Counted from the stretch's first letter, positions 37,088-46,220 are shown. The stretch is 64,000 bases of DNA from Dechloromonas aromatica (nom. nud.) (GCA_017848965.1 JAFIHA010000024.1:86111-150110), one strand, 5' to 3'. Numbers and translations are program-made. The notes: a model not told the origin generated them from the sequence alone.

Positions 37088-38682
37088 TTGATCACCGGCT
37101 GGGTTTCCCAACTGTGGTGGGGCGGCGGCGAGGACAACTCCCACTCCAGCCCTTCGGCGCCTTCCCAGACGCGGCCATCGACCTTGGGTCCGCCGCGCAC
37201 GCAGCACCAGATGTTCCAGGCAAAGATCAACTGACTGAGGCCGAGGATGAAGGCGCCGACCGTCGACATGGCGTTGAATTCGGCGAACTGCAGCGCATAG
37301 TCGGGAATGCGCCGGGGCATGCCGGCGAGGCCGAGGAAGAACTGCGGCATGAAGGTCAGGTTGAAGGAAATCACCGTCAGCCAGAAATGCAGCTTGCCGA
37401 GCTTTTCGCTGTACATGTGGCCGGTCCATTTCGGCAGCCAGTAATAGACGCCGGTCATCACGCCCATGATGCCGCCGGCGAACAGCGCGTAATGGAAGTG
37501 GGCGACGACGAAATAGCTGTGGTGATACTGGGCGTCCGCCGCGACGTCGGCGAGGATCAGCCCGGTCAGGCCGGCGATGCCGAACAGCACGATGAAGACG
37601 ACGGCGAACAGCATCGGCGTCTCGAAGCTCATCGCCCCCTTCCACATGGTGGCGATCCAGCAGAAGAAGAGCACGGCCAGCGGCAGCGAGATGGCCATGG
37701 TGCTGAACATGAAGTAGAAAAGCGCCGGCACCGGCAGGCCGGCGGTGAAGAAGTGGTGTGCCCAGACCACGACCGAGAGCAGGCCGATGGCGATGAAGCT
37801 GTAGACCTGCGCCTTGTAGCCGTAGGTCGGCTTGCGCGAGAAGGTGGCCAGCACATGCGGCATCAGCCCCCACACCGGCAGCAGCAGGATGTACACCTCG
37901 GGATGGCCGAAGAACCAGAACAGGTGCTGGAAGAGGATGGGGTCGCCGCCGCCGGCCGCGTCGAAGAAATGGGTGCCGAAATGGCGGTCGGTGAGCAGCA
38001 TGGTGACCGCGCCGGCCAGCACCGGCAGCGTGGCGATCAGCAAAAAGGCGGTGATCAGCCAGCCCCAGGCGAAGAGCGGCAGCTTCATCATGGTCATGCC
38101 GGGGGCGCGCATGTTGAAGATGGTGACGATGATGTTGATCGACCCCATGATCGACGAGATGCCCAGGATATGCACGGCGAGGATGGCGAAATCGACGCCC
38201 ATGCCGCCCTGCACCGAGAGCGGCGCGTAGAAGGTCCAGCCGGTGGCAATGGCGCCGTCGCCGATGCCGAACAGGGCCAGCGTGAACGGCAGGGTGAGCA
38301 GGATGGCGGCCGGCGGCAGCAGCCAGAAGCCCCAGTTGTTGAGGCGCGGCAGCGCCATGTCGGGGGCGCCGATCATCAGCGGCAGCATCCAGTTGGCGAA
38401 GCCGGTGGCGGCCGGCATCAGCGCCGCGAAGATCATCACCAGCGCATGCACGCCGATCAGCTGGTTGAAGAACTCGGGTTGCATCAACTGCAGGCCGGGC
38501 TGGAAGAGCTCGGCACGCACGGCGAGGATCATCAGCCCGCCGACGAAGAACATGATCAGCGAAAAGGTCAGGTACATCGTGCCGATGTCCTTGTGGTTGG
38601 TCGTCGTCAGCCAGCGCATCAGGCCGCCGGGGTAGTGCCCGGCGTCGTGCGGGGTGGGCTGCGTGGTGGTGGCTGTATTCAT
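37084..38682 (-). CDS. ctaD: Cytochrome c oxidase subunit I
   Basis: 532 residues with twelve helices. Recognisable parts: TTNHKDIGTMYLTFSLIMFF, the CuB/heme a3 region HLFWFFGHPEVYILLLPVWG (His-Pro-Glu-Val-Tyr cross-link site) and WAHHFFTAGLP, the K-channel area, and SYFVVAHFHYALFAGG with heme histidines. It is the catalytic core of the aa3 oxidase. It starts 10 bp after the subunit II stop. Confidence 0.97.
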   Translation of the reverse strand: MNTATTTQPTPHDAGHYPGGLMRWLTTTNHKDIGTMYLTFSLIMFFVGGLMILAVRAELFQPGLQLMQPEFFNQLIGVHALVMIFAALMPAATGFANWMLPLMIGAPDMALPRLNNWGFWLLPPAAILLTLPFTLALFGIGDGAIATGWTFYAPLSVQGGMGVDFAILAVHILGISSIMGSINIIVTIFNMRAPGMTMMKLPLFAWGWLITAFLLIATLPVLAGAVTMLLTDRHFGTHFFDAAGGGDPILFQHLFWFFGHPEVYILLLPVWGLMPHVLATFSRKPTYGYKAQVYSFIAIGLLSVVVWAHHFFTAGLPVPALFYFMFSTMAISLPLAVLFFCWIATMWKGAMSFETPMLFAVVFIVLFGIAGLTGLILADVAADAQYHHSYFVVAHFHYALFAGGIMGVMTGVYYWLPKWTGHMYSEKLGKLHFWLTVISFNLTFMPQFFLGLAGMPRRIPDYALQFAEFNAMSTVGAFILGLSQLIFAWNIWCCVRGGPKVDGRVWEGAEGLEWELSSPPPHHSWETQPVIK

Positions 38683-38692
38683 CGCTCGACTC

Positions 38693-39925
38693 CTAGCGCA
38701 GGGCCTTGATCTGGGCGGGCTGGACCATGTCGCCCTGTTGGTTGCCGAAGCTGTTGCGTTCAAAGGTGATGACGGCGGCCAGTTCGACGTCCGACAGCGT
38801 GTTGCGGAAGGCCTGCATGGCGGTGCCGGCCTTGCCGTTCATCACCCGGTCCACGTGGCCGTCCTTGGCGGGTTTGCCGTTCATGTCGAAGAGCGGGCCG
38901 GCGATCACCTTGCTGCCGGCCAGTGCCGGGAAGGCCGGGGGCAGGCCCTGGCCCTCGCTCTGGTGGCAGGCGACGCACTGTTTCTCGTACACCTCCTTGC
39001 CGGCGGCGATCAGTTCGTCCTTGCTCCAGGTCCGCTCGCTGCTGCCGGCCGCTGCCTTGGCCTCGGCCTTCTTGCTGTCCACCCAGGCCAGATATTCCGG
39101 CTCGGGCACGGCATGCACCACCACCGGCATGAAGCCGTGATCCTTGCCGCACAGCTCGGCGCACTGGCCGCGGTAGATACCGGGCTTCTCGATCAGCACC
39201 CAGGTCTCGCGCAGGAAGCCGGGGATGGCGTCGCGCTTGACGCCGAATTGCGGCACCCACCAGGTATGGATGACATCGGTCGACGTCAGCAGCACGCGCA
39301 CCTTCTTGCCTACCGGCAGCACCACCGGCTGGTCGACTTCCAGCAGGTAATGCTCGCCCTTGGCCTCGGCATTGGCGATCTGGTCACGCGGCGTGGCCAG
39401 GGTGCTGATGAACTTGATGCCGGCCTCGGGGTATTCGTACTGCCATTTCCACTGCATGCCGGTGACCTTGAGCACCATGTCGGCCCGCGTCTGGGTGTCC
39501 TCCATGTTGATCACCGCCTTGACCGCCGGGATGCCCATCAGCACGAAGTCGATGAAGAGCAGGATGGCAAACGGCACCAGCGCCCAGAACCACTGCAGGG
39601 CGCCGCGCGGCCCGGAGAACCTGGCCGCCTGATGACCGACGCTTTTGCGATGGCGGATCATCGAATAGATCATGATTGCGAACACCACGACGAACAGCAC
39701 GGTGATGATCAGCATGAATTCGTTGTGGATGTGCAGCGTCTCCCGCGCGATCGGCGTGACCGGCTCCGGGAAGTTGAAACTGTAGGCCGCCTGTGCGACA
39801 CCCGGCAGCCATGCCGGGGCGAGGGGGGCGAGGCGCCGAAGGTGGCGCCAGGTCAGCAGGCTTGAAGACGAAATTCCGGCGCAGCAATGCGCCGTCTCTC
39901 GCAAAAAATGCGCTGTGATCGTCAT
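38693..39925 (-). CDS. ctaC: Cytochrome c oxidase subunit II with fused cytochrome c domain
   Basis: 410 residues. After an export signal (about 1-47) come two helices and the cupredoxin domain; CuA ligands are in TDVIHTWWVPQ and GQCAELCGKDHGFM. A C-terminal class I cytochrome c domain follows (about 305-410) with the heme site CVACH. This caa3-like layout feeds electrons from soluble cytochrome c. GGGGGAG lies 7 nt before ATG 39925. Confidence 0.95.
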   Translation of the reverse strand: MTITAHFLRETAHCCAGISSSSLLTWRHLRRLAPLAPAWLPGVAQAAYSFNFPEPVTPIARETLHIHNEFMLIITVLFVVVFAIMIYSMIRHRKSVGHQAARFSGPRGALQWFWALVPFAILLFIDFVLMGIPAVKAVINMEDTQTRADMVLKVTGMQWKWQYEYPEAGIKFISTLATPRDQIANAEAKGEHYLLEVDQPVVLPVGKKVRVLLTSTDVIHTWWVPQFGVKRDAIPGFLRETWVLIEKPGIYRGQCAELCGKDHGFMPVVVHAVPEPEYLAWVDSKKAEAKAAAGSSERTWSKDELIAAGKEVYEKQCVACHQSEGQGLPPAFPALAGSKVIAGPLFDMNGKPAKDGHVDRVMNGKAGTAMQAFRNTLSDVELAAVITFERNSFGNQQGDMVQPAQIKALR

Positions 39926-40017
39926 CCCGGCTCCCCCCTTCCGACAACCTGCTTTGCCATCTGAAGCGATATTTTTTAATTAGTTCCGTATTATTTAACT
40001 CAATGACACCTACACCC

Positions 40018-40599
40018 ATGAAGCGCTACCGCTTGTTCCTGCTCAATGTCGCCCTGTTCCTGTTGCTGGGATGCCAGCCGGAACCGGTGAGCTTTCGCAA
40101 CACCGACATCACCGGCGCCAGCTTCGGCAGGGATTTCTCGCTCACCGATCACCACGGCCGGTCGCGCACCCTGGCCGATTTCCGGGGGCGGGCGGTGATT
40201 GTCTTCTTTGGCTACACCTCCTGCCCCGACATCTGCCCGACCACCCTGGCCCGGCTGGCCGAGGCGATGAAGGAACTTGGGGAAGACAGCAAGCGGGTGC
40301 AGGTGCTGTTCATCACCCTGGACCCCGAGCGCGACACGCTGGCCCAACTGAAAACCTATGTTGCCTGGTTCCACCCCGATTTCCTCGGCCTGCGCGGCGA
40401 GCCGGCGCAGATCCAGGAACTGGTCAAGGAATACCGCGTCTTTGCCAGCCGTCACGCGGTGGAAGGTGCGCTCGGCTACGTCGTCGACCACTCCAGCGGC
40501 GCTTATGTTTACGACCCGGCCGGCAGGCTGCGGCTCCATGTGCGCGACCCGAACAGCGTCCAGGACCTGGTGGCGGATCTGCGCGTCTTGCTGCATTAG
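40018..40599 (+). CDS. SCO1/SenC/PrrC family copper chaperone
   Basis: About 193 residues, divergent from the cox operon across 92 bp. A lipobox-like LLLGC follows a short hydrophobic segment, so it is probably a lipoprotein. Copper ligands: TSCPDICPT (Cys-x3-Cys) and the distal His in VVDHSSGAYVYD. It metallates the CuA site of subunit II. An in-frame ATG at 40003 is an alternative start. Confidence 0.92.
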   Translation: MKRYRLFLLNVALFLLLGCQPEPVSFRNTDITGASFGRDFSLTDHHGRSRTLADFRGRAVIVFFGYTSCPDICPTTLARLAEAMKELGEDSKRVQVLFITLDPERDTLAQLKTYVAWFHPDFLGLRGEPAQIQELVKEYRVFASRHAVEGALGYVVDHSSGAYVYDPAGRLRLHVRDPNSVQDLVADLRVLLH

Positions 40600-40923
40600 C
40601 CATGCGCGTCTAGCAGTTCTGCTTCTTCGCCAACCGTCAGGCGTGCAAGGTCGGGGTGTGTCTTTCCGGAGCAGAAAACGTCTTGTCCCGACTTCACCAA
40701 CAGGCCAGAGAGAGGACGGAAGGGGAGATATTCGAGAGCAGGGGGGCGGCCTTGAGGTCAAGGTGGATGGCATGCCGAGCGTCCTGGTGTGTATGATGCT
40801 TGGGTTTGTGCGTTTGGCATGAGTTTCCGGTGTTCTTGTATGTCATGGGAAATGAAGTGCCCTGATGTTTTCCTGGGGCTTGCTTGCCAATTCATTCCCC
40901 CCTTTCCCTGGAGGCGTGACCTC
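40600..40923. other. Intergenic region, no gene seen
   Basis: 324 bp between the SCO gene and the hydroxylase, with no ORF I can support. Base composition becomes less GC-rich toward the right, marking the left border of the unusual 41-50 kb region. Confidence 0.45.
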
Positions 40924-41478
40924 GTGATACCGTCCGTACTTCGCCTGCCGTTGAATTTTGCGCCCAACCGCCTGCAGGCTGATTTGGCGCATCTGCAATC
41001 GCAACAGTGGTTGCCTCATTTCAATACCCGCATCTATGACGGCGACTGGAGCGGCTTGCCCCTGCGCGCCGTGCCCGGTAGCGTCATCCCGATGTATTCG
41101 GACCCGCAGGCCGAAACCTGGGAAGACACCCCGCTGCTGCAAAGCTGCGACTACTTTCCGGAAGTGCTGGCGACTTTCCAGTGCCCTCTGTTGGCGGTGC
41201 GTTTGCTCAGACTGGGTGCGGGCTCAGTCATCAAGGAACACCGCGATCCGATGCTGAGCCCGGAACATGGTGAAGTGCGCATCCATGTCGTGGTGGCGAC
41301 GAACCCCGATGTGGAGTGTCGTATCGACGGGGTCAGTTATCGTTGGGCGGCCGGCGAATGCTGGTACGGGAACTTCACCTTGCCGCATAGTTTCACCAAT
41401 CGTGGTACGACCGAGCGCTTGCATATCGTGCTCGATTGCAAGCTCAACGATTGGTTGCGCGGTTTGCTTGAGGCCTGA
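40924..41478 (+). CDS. Aspartyl/asparaginyl beta-hydroxylase-like 2OG oxygenase
   Basis: 184 residues. Fe(II)/2-oxoglutarate oxygenase motifs of the Asp_Arg_Hydrox family are present: IKEHRDPMLSPEHGEVRIHVVV (first His and substrate Arg/His), then GECWYGNFTLPHSFTNRGTTERLHIVLD (second His and 2OG-binding Arg). The GTG start (40924) has GGAGG about 9 nt upstream; upstream in-frame ATGs lack one. It is followed after 4 bp by a Nif11-like small gene and then a sulfotransferase, suggesting a peptide- or protein-modifying unit. The target is unknown. Confidence 0.82.
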   Translation: MIPSVLRLPLNFAPNRLQADLAHLQSQQWLPHFNTRIYDGDWSGLPLRAVPGSVIPMYSDPQAETWEDTPLLQSCDYFPEVLATFQCPLLAVRLLRLGAGSVIKEHRDPMLSPEHGEVRIHVVVATNPDVECRIDGVSYRWAAGECWYGNFTLPHSFTNRGTTERLHIVLDCKLNDWLRGLLEA

Positions 41479-41482
41479 GCAG

Positions 41483-41701
41483 ATGGACGGAAGCAGCGAA
41501 GAGGCAATTCAGGCCCTGCGTCGAGTCGTGCATGACGATCCCGTCCGGCAAGCGCGCCTGTTTGCCTTGACCGATGCCAGCGAGTTTGTTGCCGCCGTGT
41601 TGCAAATAGCGCAATCCCAAGGGATCGGGCTACAGGAAGAAGCCGTGTGGCAGGCGATGCGCAGCGGTCGCCGCGCCTGGTCCGACAGAAAGCGGCCATG
41701 A
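41483..41701 (+). CDS. Nif11-like small protein (possible RiPP precursor or carrier)
   Basis: 72 residues. The stretch HDDPVRQARLFALTDASEF and the following helix AAVLQIAQSQGIGLQEEAVWQAM fit the Nif11 leader pattern (DP...Q.RL...TD..EFV......G). There is no Gly-Gly cleavage motif and no Cys/Ser/Thr-rich core; the C-terminus is basic (SGRRAWSDRKRP). It sits between the hydroxylase and sulfotransferase genes, overlapping the latter by ATGA. It may be a substrate, a recognition partner of these enzymes, or a stand-alone regulator. Confidence 0.65.
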   Translation: MDGSSEEAIQALRRVVHDDPVRQARLFALTDASEFVAAVLQIAQSQGIGLQEEAVWQAMRSGRRAWSDRKRP

Positions 41702-42666
41702 CGGACATGGACAGGCTCGCCGGTTGGATACCGCTGTTCTTGTCGATGCGCGACGCCAAGGCGCAAGTGGATTGGGGCTACATGGGAGCGGAGCGATTCA
41801 CCGAGCCGTTCTGTCATGACACATTGGCCAGGCTGGCGGCTCGGCCATTCAACCAGTTGTTGCGCCAGCAGAGCAGTTTGGAGCTGTTGCTGGAACGCGC
41901 ATCGAGCCATCCCGGCCTGCCGCTGCAAGGTATGGTGTTTCACCTGAGCCGTTGTGGCTCGACCCTGGTGGCGCAATGGCTCTCGGCGCTCACCGATAGC
42001 GTGGTGCTGTCAGAGCCGGAAGCTGTGGATAGCTTGTTGCAATGGCCCGCCCCGGCGGCGGGGGCGGAAACAATTCGCGCCTTGCTCGCCGCACTGGGTC
42101 AGCCGCGCCGCGTTGCTGATCGTCGCCTGTTTCTGAAAACCGATTGCTGGCATACCGCCCACATCGATCGCTTGCTGGCGGCCTATCCCGATACGCCCTG
42201 GATTTTTCTCTACCGCGATCCGCTGGAGGTACTGGTGTCGCATCAGAGAATGCCGGGCTGGCATCTGGTACCGGGCTCGATGAAAGCCCACGGCCTGCAG
42301 CCGCCCGATGAACTGATGAGCCAGCCGCTCGGACATGGCGCTTGGGTGCTGTCCGTCATTCTCGAACAGGCCAGGCATGCCATGCAGCATCACGGTAACG
42401 GTTTGCTGATCAATTACGACGAATTGCCCGATGCCCTGGAGAACCGACTGGCCGCCCACCTCGGCATCGATCTGGCGAGGCAGGATGTGGAGAGCCTGCG
42501 CGCGCTAACCGGGCGTAGCGCCAAGCGGGCTTACATGGCTTTTCAACCCGATGGCGCCGACAAACGCGCTGCCGCCGATTCTGCTGTGCTCGAAATGGTG
42601 GAACGCTGGCTGATCGAGCCCTATCAATCTCTGGAGAAAATCCGCAAGGAGAAGGGCTCTGCCTGA
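41698..42666 (+). CDS. PAPS-dependent sulfotransferase family protein
   Basis: 322 residues, cytoplasmic. The 5'-phosphosulfate-binding loop is seen in FHLSRCGSTLVAQWL (about residue 82), and the 3'-phosphate region in PWIFLYRDPLEVLVSHQR. It transfers sulfate to hydroxyl groups of a small molecule or peptide. The start ATG overlaps the Nif11-like stop (ATGA), so the three genes 40924-42666 form one unit. Substrate unknown. Confidence 0.82.
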   Translation: MTDMDRLAGWIPLFLSMRDAKAQVDWGYMGAERFTEPFCHDTLARLAARPFNQLLRQQSSLELLLERASSHPGLPLQGMVFHLSRCGSTLVAQWLSALTDSVVLSEPEAVDSLLQWPAPAAGAETIRALLAALGQPRRVADRRLFLKTDCWHTAHIDRLLAAYPDTPWIFLYRDPLEVLVSHQRMPGWHLVPGSMKAHGLQPPDELMSQPLGHGAWVLSVILEQARHAMQHHGNGLLINYDELPDALENRLAAHLGIDLARQDVESLRALTGRSAKRAYMAFQPDGADKRAAADSAVLEMVERWLIEPYQSLEKIRKEKGSA

Positions 42667-42935
42667 GGCGGGGTAAAGGGCGTGACGTGGAGAAGATATT
42701 CGATCGCATGCACACGGAACGCGGCCTGTGCCCGCTCTCGTCGCCGGAAGTCCGCGGGAACTGTGCTAGCGTAGCGTGGAAACCTTGGCTCTTGCATCAC
42801 TTGGCGGGACACGATCATCAAACCCATCGATAAATGAAGAATACGAAATTGGCATGCGAAATCCCTGATTCCGATTGGGCTCTTGAGTATGGTCTAACCG
42901 AGGTTTCTTAAATTGCTAGCGTGTGTCTTGTCCCC
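42667..42935. other. Intergenic region
   Basis: 269 bp. It contains a 25-codon ATG ORF (42834-42911, beginning MKNTKLACEIPDSDW) with no ribosome binding site, which I do not call. The promoter of the kinase gene presumably lies here. Confidence 0.35.
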
Positions 42936-43853
42936 ATGAGCCCATTTCGTAGTTACCGCATCCATGGCCTGACAGTTCTCTCAGCCTTGGAGCTTCCAGA
43001 ACTGTTTGAGGCGCCGATCGATATCCCGGCGGATGTCTTTGTCGATCTTGGCGAAATTTCCGAGCGATTGCCGTCGATTGCCGATCAAGGTCCGATGTGG
43101 CAGGCCGGCGAGGGGCGCTTTCTTCTGGAGGTGCCGGAGGTCGCCCGCTATCTGGTCACGGATGGCAAGCAAGTTCGAATCGACCCCGAGCCTGGCGTGG
43201 CGCCCGGCGATATCCGCTTGTATCTGCTCGGCGCGGTGCTGGGGGTTGTGCTGCACCAACGCGGTCTGTTGGCCCTGCATGCCGGCGCTGTCGAGGTGAA
43301 CGGTCAGGCCGTGGCGTTCGCAGGGAATTCCGGTGCCGGCAAGTCCACCCTGGTGGCACATTTGCGCCAACGCGGTCATCGTCTCATCGGCGACGATCTG
43401 CTGGCGATAAGTTTGGATCGTGAAGGCCAGCCCTGGGCCCAGCCCAGCTTCGCCCGCATCAAGCTCTGGGCAGACGCCCTGTGCCACATCCGCCACGAAC
43501 CCGAGCGACTGGTGCGCGATCATTCCCGTCTGGAGAAATTTCATCTGGCGGTGGAAGAGGATCACCGCGACCTGCCCCTGCCTCTGGCACGGGTTTATCT
43601 TCTGGAGGAAAACCGCCTCGACGATGGCGTCGTCATTGAGCCGTTGCGCGGTCTGGATGCCGTCAATGCTTTGGCGCAAATTACCTACAGGCCCCAGCAT
43701 GTCAAGGCGCTGGGGCTGGGGCAGTGGCAATTCCAGCAGTGTAGTCGAACCGCGAACCGCATCCAGGTACTACGGTTATGCCGCCCCAAATCTCTCGCTC
43801 GCATGGAAGAGGTATTGGATCGTGTGGCGCTGGCGTGGCGTCAGGATGCCTGA
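42936..43853 (+). CDS. HPr-kinase-like serine kinase (lasso-peptide kinase type)
   Basis: 305 residues. A P-loop GNSGAGKSTLVAHL (about residue 130) and an HprK-like acidic motif HRLIGDDLLAI follow an N-terminal domain with LLALHAGAVEVNGQAVAFAG. This short form without the HprK N-domain is the type found in lasso peptide clusters, where it phosphorylates the C-terminal Ser of the precursor (paeninodin type). It converges on the asparagine-synthetase-like cyclase gene. Start ATG 42936 matches family N-termini, though no clear Shine-Dalgarno is seen. Confidence 0.82.
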   Translation: MSPFRSYRIHGLTVLSALELPELFEAPIDIPADVFVDLGEISERLPSIADQGPMWQAGEGRFLLEVPEVARYLVTDGKQVRIDPEPGVAPGDIRLYLLGAVLGVVLHQRGLLALHAGAVEVNGQAVAFAGNSGAGKSTLVAHLRQRGHRLIGDDLLAISLDREGQPWAQPSFARIKLWADALCHIRHEPERLVRDHSRLEKFHLAVEEDHRDLPLPLARVYLLEENRLDDGVVIEPLRGLDAVNALAQITYRPQHVKALGLGQWQFQQCSRTANRIQVLRLCRPKSLARMEEVLDRVALAWRQDA

Positions 43854-43858
43854 AGATT

Positions 43859-43887
43859 TGGGGCGACAGCAAGGAATTGGCGCCCCA
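43859..43887. terminator. Convergent hairpin
   Basis: TGGGGCG / CGCCCCA 7-bp stem with a 15-nt loop between the kinase stop and the convergent cyclase stop. No U-run; weak call. Confidence 0.35.
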
Positions 43888-43897
43888 TTCGCACCAT

Positions 43898-45835
43898 TCA
43901 TTCGTTCCCTCCTTCCATCTTGCGGATGAACATTCCGACCGAGAGACCACGCAATAATTTGAGTTTGTATTCGCTGATCACCTCCGGCCGGGTCCAGCCC
44001 GTCGTGGGCCAATCGTCCAGGGCCTGGCGCATCGCTTTCAAATCCAGCAGGCGGGCCGCCGTCGGCGAAGCTTCCAGCCGATCCAGCTCGGCCGCCATTT
44101 CGTCCCGCTCCCGGCCTGCTGTCTCATACCAGTCGGCGGATTGCAGCCCCTTGCTTCGGGCGTACAGGATTTCCGGCGGTAGCCGGTCGCCGTATGCACG
44201 GTGCAGCAGCCAGCGCATCTGTCCATTGCGCAGGAACTGGTTTTCAGGGATGGCCAGGCAGAATTCCAGCAAGCGTACGTCGGCGGTGGGGTCGCGCTCG
44301 ACGACGCCGGCCTGGGCCAAGGCGTCGAGATAGCTGTCACCCAGATCAACTCGGTAAAGCACCATGAGACGGGCAGCCCGGCCGTCGTGCCAAGGGCGGT
44401 AGCTGAGCCGGAGCTTGCCCTTCTCAGCCCTGGCGCGAATATCCAGAGCATGGGCGACATCAGGATGCAGTGCGGAGAGTCTGAACAGGCCAGAGAGATC
44501 GCCTCGCCGCTGTCGGCTGAGTCTGGACCAAAGCCATTCGGGCATGAACGGCCCCAGCGATTGGCTCAGGATCGATTTCCAGCCCATGGCGCCTTGTCGC
44601 TGCAAGGCGCGGGACTCGCGCAACCAGGCCCAGGGCCGGCCTTGCCGTAACAATGCCGGTAATAACATGCGGCCATCGAAAGACAATCCCATATTGCCCC
44701 ATTGCCCGGTCAGAACGACCCGTGCCCCTCGCGCCTCCGCTGCGTTGCGGATGGCGTTGATCCACAGGGCATTGCTTGGATTAAGCAGCGGTCTTGAGGT
44801 GTGTTGGGAATGCCGGTCAAGCTCGCTTAAATGCCGCTCGTCGGTACGAATCAGAATGTGATCCATATTCGGGTGGCGTACCGCCAGCGCGGCGGCGGCG
44901 GGGCCTTCGTCGGCGTGGCGCCCCCTGGGGGTGGGGCCGTCAAATCCCTCCCTGGGGACATGCGTGAAGGCCAGCAATTTCTTGTTTCGTTCCGCCAGTA
45001 TGGGGGCTGCCACGGCACATACGGAGCTGCTGTCGAAGCCGGAACTGAGATGCGCCCCTATTTCTCCCCGTGCCCGTAGTCGGCAACGGACAGCGGTTTC
45101 CATGTGTTCTCTGAAGGCTTCGACGTAATCCTCGTCTTGTGGAAGCTCAATGCGGCGTTCCGCAGAGAAACGGTGGTAACAGGTCGTACGTACGCTGCCG
45201 TTTTGCATGATCAAGTGGTGTCCCGGTTCCAGGCGCTGGATGCCCAGAAAGCAACTCGATGGGCCAACCCAGGGGATCAGGGCCAAATATTCCGCCAGAC
45301 GTTCCTGATCCAATTCCCGAGGGATTTGCGGTAGCGCATGCAAGGCCTGGGCAGCGGAGGCGAAGGCGAAAAATCCCTTGCCCTGATGCCAGTAGAGGGG
45401 GCGCATGCCCATCGGGTCACGGGCCAGGAACAGGCATTCCGTCAAGGGTGACCAGACGGCGAAAGCGAAATCCCCCAACAGGTGCCGGGGGGATTCTTCA
45501 CCCCAGGCCTCATAGGCGGACAGCACCAGGGCGCTGTCTGCCATGTTCCGTACCTGAGCGGAAGGGATTCGCAGTTTCTGGGCCAGTTCATCCCGATTGT
45601 CCAGGCGTCCGGAAAAGACCAGTACTGGCTTGTTGCCGCCGTTGTTCAAGGGCTGACGATCGAAAACGTCTTCCGGCGTGAAGCGGCGTAAGCTACAAAC
45701 CAAGGCGGCTTGATTGCGCCGCCAGGCGCGGCTGACTTCCGGTCGGTAAATTGCCAAGGCTTGTAGCAGACGCTCGGTGTCATCCTGGCTGATGGCGTCC
45801 CCTTGTCTCCTGATGATTCCGGCAATTGTGCTCAT
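43898..45835 (-). CDS. Asparagine synthetase-like macrolactam synthetase (lasso cyclase type)
   Basis: 645 residues. The N-terminal Ntn-hydrolase-like domain begins MSTIAGIIRR, so the nucleophilic Cys2 of true glutamine-dependent AsnB is absent. The C-terminal synthetase domain keeps the ATP-pyrophosphatase loop as HLSSGFDSSSV and downstream VLTGQWGNMGLS. Loss of glutaminase with retention of adenylation is the hallmark of lasso cyclases (protein C), which activate an Asp/Glu side chain for ring closure. It is divergent from the putative precursor at 45984 and near a PqqD/RRE gene and an HprK-like kinase. It could instead serve another amide-forming pathway. Confidence 0.85.
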   Translation of the reverse strand: MSTIAGIIRRQGDAISQDDTERLLQALAIYRPEVSRAWRRNQAALVCSLRRFTPEDVFDRQPLNNGGNKPVLVFSGRLDNRDELAQKLRIPSAQVRNMADSALVLSAYEAWGEESPRHLLGDFAFAVWSPLTECLFLARDPMGMRPLYWHQGKGFFAFASAAQALHALPQIPRELDQERLAEYLALIPWVGPSSCFLGIQRLEPGHHLIMQNGSVRTTCYHRFSAERRIELPQDEDYVEAFREHMETAVRCRLRARGEIGAHLSSGFDSSSVCAVAAPILAERNKKLLAFTHVPREGFDGPTPRGRHADEGPAAAALAVRHPNMDHILIRTDERHLSELDRHSQHTSRPLLNPSNALWINAIRNAAEARGARVVLTGQWGNMGLSFDGRMLLPALLRQGRPWAWLRESRALQRQGAMGWKSILSQSLGPFMPEWLWSRLSRQRRGDLSGLFRLSALHPDVAHALDIRARAEKGKLRLSYRPWHDGRAARLMVLYRVDLGDSYLDALAQAGVVERDPTADVRLLEFCLAIPENQFLRNGQMRWLLHRAYGDRLPPEILYARSKGLQSADWYETAGRERDEMAAELDRLEASPTAARLLDLKAMRQALDDWPTTGWTRPEVISEYKLKLLRGLSVGMFIRKMEGGNE

Positions 45836-45983
45836 GGTTGGGGGTCAATGCGTGGGTTGGGTGTGATCGTCGCCAGGCAATATCCTCGGCATAATATTGC
45901 TTGTCTCGGTCAGCGTTTGGTCGATAAAATCGGTAGCGTAGCATTCTTATTCATCATTCATTCTGGTTTGGAGGTCATCCGTC
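45836..45983. promoter_or_regulatory. Divergent promoter with GCAATAT/ATATTGC inverted repeat
   Basis: Between the cyclase and the putative precursor an inverted repeat, GCAATAT (45877-45883) / ATATTGC (45894-45900), has its centre near the middle of the interval and could be a shared operator. A strong ribosome binding site GGAGG sits 9 nt before the precursor ATG. Regulator unknown. Confidence 0.45.
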
Positions 45984-46136
45984 ATGCAAGAGCAAGAAAC
46001 AGTTGATGTCATGGTTCAAGAAGCCATCGTTGAAGGCCGCAAGGAATGGCAAGCCCCGAAGCTGCGCTCCTCCAGGATCGATCTCAGTACGCAAGCTGAC
46101 TTGGCTGGTTCTGATGACGGTGGTTTGCTGTCCTGA
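45984..46136 (+). CDS. Putative lasso-type RiPP precursor peptide (50 aa)
   Basis: 50 residues from a well-placed ATG with a GGAGG site. The leader contains EWQAPKL, matching the Tyr/Trp-x-x-Pro-x-Leu motif bound by PqqD-type RRE proteins. Then comes DLSTQ and a possible core ADLAGSDDGGLLS. Thr at -2 before the core fits the lasso pattern. Asp7 or Asp8 could close a ring with Ala1. The C-terminal Ser fits phosphorylation by the HprK-like kinase at 42936. It is divergent from the cyclase gene and ends before a shared terminator. The tail after the ring would be very short (5-6 residues). Core boundaries are inference. Confidence 0.68.
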   Translation: MQEQETVDVMVQEAIVEGRKEWQAPKLRSSRIDLSTQADLAGSDDGGLLS

Positions 46137-46220
46137 TTCGATACGGCAACAGGGCGCGGTGCGGTGATTCGCCTCATAAGCTGATTCTTGCACTTGCCTT
46201 TCCGCGCCTCTAGGTGATGT

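Noticed and set aside
42834-42911. 25-codon ORF upstream of the kinase as a second RiPP precursor
   Set aside because: No Shine-Dalgarno, no leader Pro motif and no Thr before a core; probably chance.
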